In this document: positions 1-11,115 of the stretch, piece after piece
Numbering within the stretch: the stretch's first letter is position 1
Layout of the letters: every line of letters starts with the position of its first letter
Source of the DNA: Diospyros lotus
Lineage: Eukaryota > Streptophyta > Magnoliopsida > Ericales > Ebenaceae
DNA length: 64,000 nucleotides
Direction: 5' to 3'
Assembly: GCF_014633365.1 (NCBI RefSeq)
Contig: NC_068338.1
Location: 13,030,616-13,094,615, forward strand
The notes under the pieces: generated by a model
Told to the model about the DNA's origin: nothing
Databases searched by the model: none
What the model saw: the letters and a program-made list of their open reading frames with translations, nothing else
Position numbers and translations under genes: made by a program

Positions 1-2246
1 GACGCATATATATCGGGTACCCATCTTTATCAACAACAATGGAGGCATTAAATTTCTTTGGACAATGTTTACTGCAACGACCATTGGCTATACACGGAGA
101 GTTCTGCCGTAGTACACCGCATGGACCATGTATCATGAAATCTCTAACTGCTGCATAATAATGAGGATCACTTAATTGATCGGGTATTTTAGCAAAAATT
201 ATTTCGTCAATATCATCTCTAGTAGGATTTCTAGCTTCCTGGTTCAAGAATAAAAGTATGTGGGCATGGGGCAAATCATGTTTTTGAAATTCAATTGTAT
301 ACATTGATGTGGAAAAAAAAAGTAGATAAAAAATTAATAAACATTGTATTTTAACTGTATACATTGTATTTTATTGTATTAGTGATAACGACTATTGTCA
401 TAAGAATAAAATGCCTAGAATTTAACAAACACGAGTACGTACCTACTCTCACTGGGCCAAAAAATTTATCACGTCGTAAGTCTCTCATAAAAAAATCCAA
501 CTTAGTCTTGAATACTCTACAAAGTATATCAGGACGATCTTTAGCCTTCAATCCCCTCTTATCCAAAAAATGAACAATTTCTGGCCATTTCGAGTTACAT
601 GTGAATGTAATGAACAAATTTGGATATCCAACCCATCTGCATATAACCATCGCATCCTGGTAACAATTGATCATATACCGTGGACCCCCTGTAAATGTAG
701 AAGGCAAGTATACTCTCTTCCCTAATGACGCAGGATCCGTGTCACCTCTAACTAAGGCCTCTTCCAAGCCTTTGTATGCCTCACACCTCAACTCCTTTTG
801 ATGAAACCAAATATACACCAATTGTGATGATTCCATCATTGAATATGCATCGACCAAAAATTGTTGAAATAACCTTTTAGAAAATAAAATGTTCGAGGAC
901 TCACAATCTCTCTCCATAATTCTATATGCAAAAAATTCCTCATACTCAATTTCTTTCGCACACCAAACGACCTAGATCTTAAACCACTCAATGGAATGTC
1001 AGCTCTATAGCCATCCTGACCATAAAAGAAAAGCAATGGATATTGCAACCCCAGATACGACACATGTAACTCATTAATACATTTAAGTAATCCGGATTGA
1101 GTTTCGACCACAATGTCTGAGCACCTAGCAATGTTTCAAAATCTCCAACTATTAAAGCAGCAACTTCTTTAACATCAGGCATGTTATATCTTCTACCATC
1201 CCCGCCCCTCTTACCAATGAGTTTGAACTGAACATTTCCAACTTCACCTTGACGTATCCTTTCTGTCACCATTCTAAAAGATTGCACAAGAACATTATGC
1301 ACATCAAGTATCTGTTTTAGATTAGACACAATATCCTCATGCAAAGTGTGACCAACTGTTGACCTTCTGCATAATAAAAAATTTTATTTTTATTTTATAA
1401 AATAGGATCTTGACGTATTCATACAGTAAAAAATTAAAATAAAAAGTACGATTGCATATTAAAAATGCATACCTCAATGATGGGATTCTGTTTTCCACTT
1501 CATTCTCCACATCATAAATGTAAAGTTGAGCAAATTTAGGAAACGATCCTTCTACAGGCAATAAACTCCCAATAGAATGGTAATTCTCTCCGTGTAAAAT
1601 GAAAACAAGAGCAGATCTTCCATCGTTGATTTGAGAATCTATCTTCCCTCCCATAGATGTAAAAGAAAACATCATGTTGTATGATCGGATGTTTTCACGA
1701 AAATGTTTGCTCCTCTCATCATGGCCATATAATAAATCTTTAAATACTTGTGGGGGATCAGGCATACATGGAACCACAACCTTTCCATGAGTGCAACACA
1801 AAGAGAACTTTGGGGACCGACATGTTTTATAACGTTTATCCAATCTTTCCTCAAACCAAAAAATTGCCGCACAAAACTCGCACTTAAAAGTCGGATCTCC
1901 AAAATCGTCATATTCTGATGAAAAATTTGTCAAGAAAAATTATTTAATAAAAAATTCCAAATTTGTTTCGTACTAAATTTTGTAAATAATATTTCTATAA
2001 ATGGAAATATAATAAAATTATTGTTATTTTGTTATTACGAAATAGCGAAGATAAAAGAAAATTGTAATATTACTTGAGTTGGGCAACAATGGAGTGGTAA
2101 TAATTTGATCATATGTAGTTACGCCCGATATGGATGGTAGAGTAGACTTTATTTCAGCTGTGTGTTTTCCCGACCCTAGTAAACGCAATGATCTACTCCC
2201 ATGATGTTCATTTGATGGTTTGTCGCCCGTTGAAGGTTGTGTAAAC
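1..2246 (-). pseudogene. Helitron Rep/helicase gene, N-terminal part, decayed and cut by window edge
   Basis: This encodes the replication initiator of a rolling-circle (Helitron) transposon, which nicks and joins single strands during transposition. Reading leftward I see a possible first exon (about 2246-2078), then an exon with a Cys-rich stretch (FKCEFCAAIFW, about 1931-1473). A good intron follows (donor GTATGC at 1472, acceptor CAG ending 1367), then a long Helitron_like_N region with LIGKRGGDGRRYNMPDVKEV and QYPLLFFYGQDGYRADIPLS. A donor GTACGT lies at 442. The last exon (about 306 to 1) contains LPHAHILLFL, the two-His (HUH) nickase motif, followed by the Cys/His segment usual in plant Helitrons. 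Frameshifts lie near 1085-1111 and 905-918, and the acceptor near 306 lacks a clear AG, so the gene is not functional. The Tyr motif and helicase domain would lie left of the window. The family call is firm; exon borders are my inference. Confidence 0.88.
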
Positions 2247-3000
2247 TAACTCCCAAACATTTGATATCTAATATTTGAGAGAAATAAATTTAATTACATT
2301 TTGTGAACAAAAATTATTGATTAAGAATTTTGTTTTTCTTCCATTCAAAATATATAGGACCATTTGTTATGTTGGAGAATGGCCTCTGTTGTTCATTCGA
2401 TTGACATGGACTTGCTCTTCCTGAATGCGACACAGGTTACGAAAGAGTTGAGTTGATTTGGGTGTGCATTGGTGTGCGAAGGTCTGAAAGAATTAAAATA
2501 CCACAAATTTAAGGTGAGAATAATTTGGTGTTTTTATGTTTTTATGTTTTTATATTCTGACCCAATAAGAAATTTACAATCAGCTTTGCAATTCACTTAT
2601 TTTTTTTTTTTTTTGCTTAGAATAGAATAGAAATAAATATAGTGACATTAAACTGCCTCTAATTTTAATAACAATATAGGTCAAAATTTCTTAAAAAAAA
2701 ACAACAGTAGACTAAAAATGTTAAATTATTAATTTTGGTATAGCTTACCTTATTAAATGGCATTTTGCAAGCGAATACACGTATGGAAATGGTCATTGAA
2801 TTGAATTGAATTATGTATAAAAGTATAAAATTATCATTATATTTTATATTAAAATATAAAAAAATTATTAAATTTAGTATTAAAATATAAAAATATCATT
2901 GACATTTTAGCGATAATTAACGATAACTATAGAATTATACACTTAATAGAAATTCAGTGATATTTTGACTATTGTCATTGCCATTTATAATAATACAATT
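2247..3000. other. AT-rich stretch without gene
   Basis: I see no coding frame. The stretch is A/T-rich with homopolymer runs (a T tract near 2598-2613) and may include the 5' end of the Helitron, since the Rep gene reads leftward from 2246. I could not find a convincing 5'-TC terminus. Confidence 0.4.
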
Positions 3001-3459
3001 TATCTGTCTCGGAATCAGTCTGAGCAAAAGTATCCACTGCTGTCAAGGGTTCAGGATATCATTGGTGAGGCTTCGATGGATCTAGATCGAGTCGGAGATG
3101 GAATTCAACAAGGCATTACCCCATAATAGTCTTCGAAATCTCGTATGTAAGGTGCCTAAAAAGATCATTGAGTGATAAGCGACATGGGACCCTAAGAGGG
3201 TCTTCAATAAGTTCGTCTTCCAAGATTAAGGGCAAACAATCAAGGATTTAGCCTGCGGACACAACAACAATTAGAAGGCCACATCAGGAGTCCCCCACGC
3301 AAGCCTTCCGACGATCAAGTCAAACAACGTTTTGAGAAATATGTCAAATGCATGTCACAGATAATATGTATGTCATTATCAATATGCGCATAGATGCTCA
3401 TCTTCATGTTGATGAATAGTTGTTGGTGAATAATAACTCCTTATGAATAGTATTGTTAA
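3001..3459. other. non-coding, probably transposon-derived U3-like sequence
   Basis: There is no open frame of note. Its position just upstream of a short-repeat cluster and a TATA-like box suggests the left part of an LTR, but I found neither LTR ends nor a target duplication. Low certainty. Confidence 0.3.
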
Positions 3460-3586
3460 AATAATTGATTGGCTCTTGAGAACCGAGTGCCTCCAAGAAC
3501 CGATTGGGTCTTGAGAATCGACTGGCCCTGAGAACTGATTGGCTCCCTAAGAACCAACTGGACCTAAAGAATTAACTAGCCCTTGG
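3460..3586. repeat. degenerate 17-19 bp tandem repeat, seven units
   Basis: Units have the shape AACCGATTGGCTCTTGAG. They start near 3460, 3481, 3498, 3516, 3533, 3552 and 3570 and differ from one another at several bases. Unit length varies between 17 and 19 bp. The array lies about 55 bp upstream of a TATA-like box, as do similar arrays elsewhere in this window. Confidence 0.75.
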
Positions 3587-3626
3587 AATGCTTAAGAGTA
3601 AAATAGTCATTTTCCCAAAAATAAAT

Positions 3627-3660
3627 AGGAGGCAAGCCTCCTATTTATAAAAGAGAGAGA
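3627..3660 (+). promoter_or_regulatory. TATA-like box in probable LTR
   Basis: CTATTTATAAAAGAGAG at 3641-3657 is preceded by a perfect inverted repeat, AGGAGGC-AA-GCCTCCT (3627-3642). It is followed by purine-rich sequence and ACACGTGG. The layout (short-repeat cluster, then TATA box) matches the LTR promoters found elsewhere in the window. No ends could be fixed, so the LTR identity is inference. Confidence 0.4.
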
Positions 3661-4479
3661 GGGGACACGTGGAAGCCTTCCCAAATTTTTTGAATGTCAT
3701 ATTCTTGAAATATTCTCAATATATTTCGTAGCATATTTGGCTCGAGGGTTTGAAGAAGCACGAGACTCTAAGGACTCAGAAGATGTCGGTTGGCCCGTGG
3801 CCACATTTGAACCAAGTGGATCACTTGGGTGGCCACAATTTGAACCGAGTGGGGGCTTGTCTTGAACTGCGTGGGGGCGGCACCCCATTTGTTGCTTCTT
3901 CACTTAGGCATTTTCTTCTTCTTTGATTCTCAATTGCCGAGTAGGGGTCTTCTTGGTTGGATTAATTAATGGGGAAGAAGCTTGCGGCCAATTAATTAAT
4001 TGCCTTGCTGTGGGGCTTCTCCTCAATTGTTGTATCCATTCAACCTCCAAATATTAATTTATTCCTCAAATCTCTAATTGCTAATTGATCTTCAAGCTAG
4101 CTTTTTCATTTTTGGTTTATGTTTTACTTTTTCTCCATAGGTAAAATTGTTTTACATCTGAGAAAGATATTGCAGATTACATTGAGTATCATGATGTTCA
4201 GCTTCTCCTTTGGCATATCACACCTATGTTTCTCATTTTTGCATGATGTTTCTTGATTGTGCTGAGATGGATAAAATTTCAGTCAAGGAAGTCAACACAA
4301 GCAAGGTACATAAACACAATAATTTAAGCATTTGCTATTCTTCTTTGTTGGAAATTGATGTCAAATAGTTATCATAAAGTAGTAATTCTTGTTGCTGAAA
4401 CCATATGCCAGAATTTTTATTATAATGTAGGGTGCAGTAAATTGACACATTAATGATGCTTAGGCAAAGAGTAATGCTA
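3661..4479. other. non-coding, no gene recognised
   Basis: A 68-residue minus-strand frame (3697-3903) has no recognisable domain and uneven composition. The rest is AT-rich sequence with repeated AATTAATTAA. I see no gene here. Confidence 0.4.
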
Positions 4480-4566
4480 TTCATCTCCACTGGAGATGAA
4501 CAGCAGTGACATGGAAAGTGAATTATCTGCCATTGTCTACATAGTTGGCAGACAATTCACTTTCTC
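4480..4566. repeat. two adjacent hairpins, MITE-like
   Basis: Two inverted repeats sit side by side. TTCATCTCCACTGGAGATGAA (4480-4500, 21 nt) is a palindrome apart from its centre. The second has 19-nt arms at 4514-4532 and 4546-4564 with one mismatch and a 13-nt loop. Such foldback structure is typical of ends or remnants of small non-autonomous DNA elements; no target duplication was identified. Confidence 0.6.
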
Positions 4567-4740
4567 TCTCTTCCACTATGCCTTCCACTCTCTCTCTCTC
4601 CCCCTAGCTGCCCGAACTTACCCCCCTCTCTCTCTCTTCCACTATGCCTGAACTTCCACTTCAATTACAAAGCCTCATTTTTTCTCACTAATTAATTGAT
4701 TTCCACTTTAATTACAAAGCCTCTTTTTAATTAATTGATT
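4565..4740. repeat. pyrimidine-rich tract with short direct repeats
   Basis: CT-rich runs alternate with two near-copies of CTCTCTTCCACTATGCCT (about 4566 and 4630). Two copies of TTACAAAGCCTC lie within a longer imperfect duplication (about 4654-4695 and 4701-4738). No coding potential is seen. Confidence 0.55.
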
Positions 4741-5356
4741 AACTAAAGTAATGTGGCAATTGGAACAAGTCTTGAACCTTCATGGAATTGAAGATTAAAA
4801 TAATACCTTCAAAATTGGAGCAGCCGAATGGCCTTCGAATTTTCATGATTGAGTGGGATCTACTTAGTAATTGCCATGTCTTCTACTTACTTGGTTCCTT
4901 CTTTGTTGTCTTCACTTTTGGGTTGTGTTTTGGCCTTATTTAAATATGTATTTGACTCAAATATCCATTTTTAAATATGATCTAAATTCTCCACTTGGGT
5001 CTGATTCATATATAAATTATTTATTGTTTGGATGGTATATCAATTACTTCCTACTCTTTTGTCTAAGAGTTTCGGGTGGAAGAGTATCTTGCCCTGTAGT
5101 CTTCCTTCAAATTTCAAGATTAATTTAACTCTGGCATTTTCATATTCCAGACCTTCATAGGCATCAATAGCTCTGAGATGATGAAACAGGTGTCTCAGCA
5201 AACACACATGGTGCCAGAGTTTCTTCTTTCACAATATACATCCCTATGTTCAGTACTCGCTCATCGTAGTGCATTGACCTGACTTCTCCTTGTGCTCCCG
5301 GCTCCCGAGGGTTTTTCTTCTTCTTGACTATGGTGATGCTTGCTGAAGTTATGGGA
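4741..5356. other. non-coding, no gene recognised
   Basis: An 85-residue plus-strand frame (4871-5128) is rich in Leu, Phe and Trp, as expected of chance translation of T-rich DNA, and resembles no family I know. Nothing else is seen. Confidence 0.35.
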
Positions 5357-5690
5357 GTAACGCCTATGTTTGCAATTAAACAGAATATTAATATTTTATT
5401 TTCGCGATTTGACGTAACCCCAACGTCCGTGATCACAGAGAATAACCATATTTTGTTCACGCGGTTGGGCATAACCCTACGTCTGCACTCGAAGGAAACA
5501 ATCATATTTTGTTCATGCAGTTCGACGATGCCTTGCATCCATGATCATAGAAAATGACCATATTTTTGTTCATATGGTTCGACGTAACCCTACGTCCGCA
5601 GTCATAAAAAAATAATCATATTTTGTTCTTGTGGTTCGGAGTAACCCTATGTCCGCGATTAGGGAAAACAATCATATTGATGAATGTTCG
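5357..5690. repeat. 57-bp minisatellite, six units
   Basis: Units start at 5357, 5414, 5471, 5527, 5584 and 5641, so the period is 57 bp with one 56-bp unit. The consensus opens with GTAACCCTACGTCCGC and closes with CATATTTTGTTCAtGYGGTTCGAC. The period is a multiple of three, which explains the open frames seen on both strands here; I do not regard them as genes. Confidence 0.85.
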
Positions 5691-5990
5691 AACCACATTC
5701 CCAAGACGTTAGGTGAGACAACGGGCTAATCGTTTAGATGGGGCGATTGTACGAACCACGTTGTTTGGCTGTTAGGCAAGACAATGGGCCAATCATGTAG
5801 GCAGAGAGATTGTGAGAACCACATTATAAGGCCGTTAGGTGGGACAATGGGCCAATTGTGCAAATGGAGAGATTATGCGAACCACATTACTAGATAACAA
5901 TGGGCCAATCTTTTAGATATAGAGGTTGTGCGAACCACATTGTGAGGTTGTTAGGCAGGACAATGTTGTAAATCGTGTTGTCAGGCTGAA
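5690..5990. repeat. 63-bp minisatellite, about five units
   Basis: The unit begins GAACCACATT and contains GTTAGGNRRGACAATGGGCCAAT. Units start at 5690, 5753, 5816, 5879 and 5932; the fourth is shortened by 10 bp. It abuts the 57-bp array directly, and the two units share little sequence beyond a GTTCGA/CGAACC junction word. Confidence 0.8.
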
Positions 5991-6427
5991 AGAGAGACAA
6001 CACACCTTTTATTCATGAGAGGGAAATCGTGTCATGAGGTAGGAACCTGTGCCATTCTAACACTTCGTGTGCTTCTAGATCTATGGCCTTGTTCATTTCT
6101 CTGTGTGACATGTTAGCATTTTGTAGAGTATATAAGATTTTACTATAAATTATTTAAATTTTTTATTGCTTACACTTCACTTTTCCTTATAAGAGGGGAC
6201 ACGCCAACTCCCTAGTCTTGAGTGGATGATGGGCAGGTATTATGTCTGCTCCTTAATCCTTGGTTGACAATGTACATTCATTTTTATATTTTTGATTTTC
6301 AGGTGTTAATTATTGAGCTATCTGTCATTTGCTCCTTTCAGGATAAACATCTCAATTGGGTTCTTAGCTCCTATGGTATCTACAATATTCATTCTGATTC
6401 TTTCCCATAGGATGACCAACTTTCCTA
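5991..6427. other. non-coding stretch between minisatellite and gag remnant
   Basis: I see no gene. It lies downstream of the minus-strand gag frame, where the rest of a Gypsy polyprotein would be expected, but no protease or RT motif is readable. The element was therefore truncated or recombined here. Confidence 0.35.
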
Positions 6428-7746
6428 TCACATGTTAAAGTCTTCTAGGATTTCTCGATCTTTCCTTTTCCATTCTTCGATTTCACCTTGTCCTATTGTT
6501 CTTATTGTCTCAGTATGAAGTATATACTTGTTTGCCCTGGTGAATAAATCTACCAAAGACTTTGGGGGGTCCAACGATAATGACTCTTTGAAAGATGTCA
6601 GTTGAGCCCCTTGGTTCATAGCAGATATCGCCACTTCAACCGATAAGTCTAGGATTTCGAGAGTGACATTCCAGACTTTATCCATATATTCCCGTAGGGT
6701 TTCTTTAGCTTCTTGTTGAATACTGAAGAGATATGTCACGTCCTTCTTTTTTCAACTATTAATTATGAAGGCTTTAATAAATTTTGTTCTTAACTGCTCG
6801 AATGATGAAATGGATGCTTAAGGTAACCCATTGAACTAGGTTCGAGCATGCCCTGTCAAAGTCAACGAAAAAGCCTGACACATAACTTTGTTGTCCCATC
6901 CATGAAGTATCATCAATGATTTATAATCCAGAATATGATCATTAGGGTCATCTTTTCCAGGTTAAGGGATAATCTGTGGCATTTTAAATTTTCGTAGTAG
7001 TGGTTTCTTTAATATCTTTTTAGTGAATGGGGATTTCATTCTTGGTTGTTCCTTAGTAGCCGAAACCAATTTCTTCTATTTGAGTACTTCTTCTATTACC
7101 CTCTTCATGTCATCTGGTATACATGTTGTGATGTTATTATTAGCTTCTCTATTCCTTGGCATCGAGTCCTTGATGGGGCTTTTCCTTCTTTCTGTAAGCA
7201 TACTTGTCATAGTTTTCTAATGTCTTCTCCTTCTCGGGATCCCTTTATCTATTTGATAATTTCGCTCCCGCTCTCGATCCTAATTTTGTAGCAGAGAGTC
7301 ATTAGCTCCTCGTGGTGGGAGTTTAGGTTGATTTCCTCTACGAGAAGAGGAATGAGAGTGGGAGTTGGGTATGGCTTCTCGATAAGAACTGATCTTTTCA
7401 TCCCTATAATGAGTTCTCTTTAGTGGCGTAGTTTTTAGCATAAGTCTTCTTAGCATTGTAGGTAATGTCATATTGGGGACCAGACTTTGGAGTATCCTAG
7501 CCATGTCCCATAAGGCCTGCATTTCTTCAATATGTTATTGTCACAACGCTTCATAATCTGCCCATGGGATGGTAAGAAAAGGGTGCTGTGAAGAGCCAAG
7601 TTGATCATGGCGTTCGTCCTGATTATATAGGGTTGACTGAAGACTTCCTTATCGTTGAAGATTGGGTGTAAGCTGATGTGCTCCCATTGGATTTTGTGAG
7701 TCTCAAAGAAGGGCAAATTTCCACGCCCTGAGAGAGAGTCCGTCAA
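6428..7746 (-). pseudogene. Ty3/Gypsy-type gag remnant
   Basis: This is a capsid-type gag protein of an LTR retrotransposon. The readable part (about 7000-6428) contains [15 protein letters not shown], then SISSFEQLRTKFIKAF, then the frame 6739-6428 with YLFSIQQEAKETLREYMD, SAMNQG and DLFTRANKYI. These are the ordered signatures of the retrotrans_gag family in plant Gypsy elements. There are stops and frameshifts between and within these blocks. Upstream (7746-7000) the frame is further decayed and recognised only by position. A primer-binding site and an LTR end lie immediately upstream (right) in the correct orientation. Protease, RT and integrase are absent. Confidence 0.8.
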
Positions 7747-7797
7747 TTACCTCTAATGCCTGCCATTGACAATGATTTGACTTTTTATTGTGTGTTC

Positions 7798-7818
7798 CCA
7801 CAGACGATGCCAATTATT
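7798..7818 (-). other. Gypsy primer-binding site next to LTR end
   Basis: Read on the minus strand, ATTGGCATCGTCTGTGGGAA closely resembles the conserved TTGGCGCCGTCTGTGGGAA found after 5' LTRs of many plant Gypsy elements. It is separated by about 3 nt from TGTAACACC (plus strand from 7819), the inverted end of an LTR. It fits the minus-strand gag remnant to its left. Confidence 0.7.
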
Positions 7819-8901
7819 TGTAACACCTCACTTTTTCCAAGCGTGCGTTAATCACAAGATTTTGGGAATATTTTTTCTTTGAACATATACTCAACATAAA
7901 TCATTTCCAACAATCTCACTCTATCATCTCAATATATCATACTTAAAAATCAATAAGTTAAGACAGGTAACATAATTATAAAATGCAGAAGCAAGATTGA
8001 AATCTCAAATTATACATAACTGTAGTTTCTTTATTTAAAATATGGAAACTGTACCATTGTTTGACATGACATCTTAAAATACATAGAGATTAATCCCTTA
8101 GCAACACAACTAAACACCTTACACATAATCAAATGTATGTTAAGGGTCTTTAATGTAATCAACGGCTACATCTTGATAACTTTCTTTCCCTTGGTGCCAC
8201 TATTTTCACCTCGAACGTTTGAATATTCCAGGCACATAGTCCAAATTAGATGTTGAATCATCTAAATAAGAGTTTAAAACATTTTCGTGAAATATGCAAG
8301 ACCACGAACAAACTGACACATCCCATCCCAAGAGAATCCTATATAGCGCTTAACCCATATCTCGAGAAAAGAGCAATCTCTCTAAAGGTAGCATAATCAC
8401 ATCGACGCATTGACATAACACAATCCCAACTTAAGAGAGACAACATCAATGCATCTTTCTAACACCTCGAGAATAATCGTTACCACTTCTGACATGAGAA
8501 GGTCAACATCAATGTAGGAACCCGGCTCACCACAATCATGTCAGAGATTACGTTCCCACTCAAAAGCATCCCGAAAACACTACCCATGTCCAACACATAT
8601 GCTAATTCCATAACCACAACATATAATGATGCATTACCCATGTTTCCACTCACCTTGAACATATTCATAATACCTCGATTCTCGTGCCTAACCTCAATTT
8701 TTGTGTCAGGTCTCAATAATCGTACTATTACTCAATCTTGAACCTCAACTATCCCTAGACATCATATTCATTCAAAAGAATATCAACATCTATTTTTTTC
8801 ATAATTTTTCCTTATTTTCTTACTATTTTTCCCCCAATAATTCCAAAATAAATACTTCCTCAAGGTTTTTCTCAAATTTTTCTCCACCATAATTCATTAA
8901 T
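7819..8901 (-). mobile_element. probable 5' LTR of the Gypsy remnant, outer end not found
   Basis: The inner border TGTAACACC at 7819 is clear because it abuts the primer site. The LTR should continue rightward, but I could not identify its outer end or a target duplication, so 8901 is only where another probable LTR may begin. No gene is visible; short frames at 8480-8892 are chance. Confidence 0.45.
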
Positions 8902-9410
8902 GTTGTGCTATGAAAAAATGGGAGGAAAAAATGAGGAATTTTTTTTAAAAAAATGAAGGCTCACGACTGGAAGCGGGCTAGGCATAAGGTGCTGGCCACA
9001 AAGACCAGCCTCGTGACAAGGGCCAGCCTTGCGATAGCCTTGCTGCAAAGCTTGTGGGAAGTTGCTGGCCGCGAAGACTAGCCTCGGGGCAGGGGCTGGC
9101 CACAAGGGCCAACCTCGCGGTAGTTTCGCGGCAAACGCCTCCCATCTCGATGAAACTTAAGCCCCATTCAACAATCGCCACATGTCAGCACCAGCCAACC
9201 TTGAGAATCATTCCCTATAAATACCTAGCTACAGGATATTGAAAGAGACTTTCGATTTCTGTAAAATCTAGACACATTGACTGTTTTTTCATAATTTTTA
9301 AGAATAGCTATCTGCATTCGGTACTGACTTAGGCATCGAGGGTCTTCGCGGGCGAGGATTCCCGCGAGCCTTCTAACCCATTTTCTGAGTATCAATAGGG
9401 CCAAATCCTT
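8902..9410 (+). mobile_element. probable plus-strand Gypsy LTR (U3-R-U5), ends uncertain
   Basis: A GC-rich block of repeated GCTGGCC / CCAGCCTCG words (8975-9140) precedes a good TATA box, CTATAAATA (9215-9223). About 100 nt later comes CTGACTTAGGCATCGAGGG (from about 9323), a phrase I know from the R/U5 part of plant Gypsy LTRs, followed by GCGGGCGAGGATTCCCGC. A TGTTGTGC at 8904 could be the left end. I found no target duplication. Confidence 0.5.
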
Positions 9411-9690
9411 GCAACGACATCTAGCGATGAAGACAAAACCTTGTGGCGGAGTTAAAGCCTTGCGGCAAGACCTTGTGGCGAAGCCTTGTTACGAAGAAGC
9501 TTGTGGTGAGACCTTGTGGCGAAGGAAAATCCCTGTGGCGAGACTTAGTAGCGAAGGCAAAACCTTGTGGTAAAGTTAAAGTCTTACGGTAAGACCTTAT
9601 GGCGAAGACCAAACCTTGTGGAGAAGCCTTATTATGAAGGAGCTTGTGGCGAGACCTTATTGCGAAAGAGCTTGTGGAAAGACCTTACGG
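9411..9690. repeat. degenerate short repeat built on ACCTTGTGGCGAAG
   Basis: About fifteen imperfect copies of CCTTGTGGCGAAG / CTTGTGGCGAGA follow one another with irregular spacing (units of about 14-25 bp). The words GCGG and GCGAAG are kept while flanking bases drift. It follows the probable LTR U5 directly. A 63-residue minus-strand frame inside is a product of the repeat. Confidence 0.75.
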
Positions 9691-11115
9691 TGAAAAATAG
9701 GACAAGAAAAAGATAAAAGAAACCAGTCAATTTGGGTATTGGAAAAGAGAGAGATATATAAATTCCTAAAGAGAGTTAATTTGTTATCCCAGTTTGCATG
9801 CATTGCCTGGGAACACCTAGATATATATTTATTTCTTCCGTTTATCACCAAAAGTAAATATGTTGTCCTTCCCCTCTTATTTTAAGTACTAGTGAGATTA
9901 TTATACTTTCTCATAATTAAGCTCATTTAGTTACTACTAGAAGCAGGAGATATACCAGCTGCATATATATATATATATATGTTTCTTCCATATTACCTTA
10001 ATTAGCAACCCAATCTTCTATCATTAATTAATTAATTTGCCTATTATTTTTCCTTTGACTAGAATAAACGGTAAGTTCAAATAGTCGTCGAGAATCACTA
10101 CATTTTCTTACTAAAAGGGGGAGACGTGATTTTTCAAACTTCGAATCATAGAAACACTCTCTTCTCATAAAGTAAGGGTAATATTATGCATAAAGATAAC
10201 TGCTAATTCTCACAATGCGAGTAACCTCAGGCACCAGGAAGGGATGATTAATGTTGTCTCGGTTCAATTTTGCATTAGTTGGGAACACATTAGTAGGCCA
10301 ATTTTGCAAGTGGAAAATGATTCATAAGCAATCGGTAGATTGGGTCAATCCACAAAGACAAAATTATGATTAATTTTACCCTACTTACATTTCAACACCG
10401 AAAAGCAAGGAGGCACAAAATCATAATTTCATCGTCTTGTGAACAATGGAAACAACCCTACTTAAGGATATTGTGCCCATAACTAGTGCTTCTCAAGGGA
10501 TTTAGAATCCTAATTCTATGCAAGTTGGCTCGACCTTTGATATGAATGCCACATTGTTACGATATTGATATAAGAATGCTCTAATCCTCGCACCTTAGCT
10601 TGGTTTCCTAATTATTTGATCTATTGGATGATTTTAAATAAATTTATGCATATGGTTGTATTCATATGTGTCTCGTAAGAATTGGTCTGATTCCACTGCA
10701 GTTTTGATTTTTGAAAAAATTTTAAAAATCAATTTGCGTTCTTACTCGTACCACTAAGTGTTAGCACATTTCTTTTAATGGTCTCAAATACTCTTTTTGC
10801 ATACTCTATTACCTCCCATATTACAAAACTAAGAGTCTGTTATGATTTTATGTGGTTGGGGAAATGTTATTATATGTTAAGCTTTCTTGTTAAATTTAAT
10901 AAATCATGCTCAGAGGTGGTTCAACTTCCTCAATGAAGGTTCCATCATCCATGGAAGATTGGGAAGCCACATTGCATAGTGTCCCTATGTCCATCCCAAC
11001 CTCAGCTATATCACCACTTCAAAGCAATTCGATAATCTATCCCAAGACTAAAATTTGAGTGACACTTTGACTAAGCTTCGTTTCTCTTTAAAAATCTGGC
11101 CCTAAAAGCTTATCA
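9691..11115. other. non-coding, possible retrotransposon leader sequence
   Basis: A (TA)n microsatellite lies at 9962-9980. The part around 10330-10460, with GGGTCAATCCACAAAG, resembles untranslated sequence of Gypsy elements, but this is weak. No gene is recognised. Confidence 0.35.

Noticed and set aside
5164..5557. Frames of 124 and 77 residues on opposite strands
   Set aside because: The 57-bp repeat is a multiple of three and keeps both strands open; the proteins are repeat translations.
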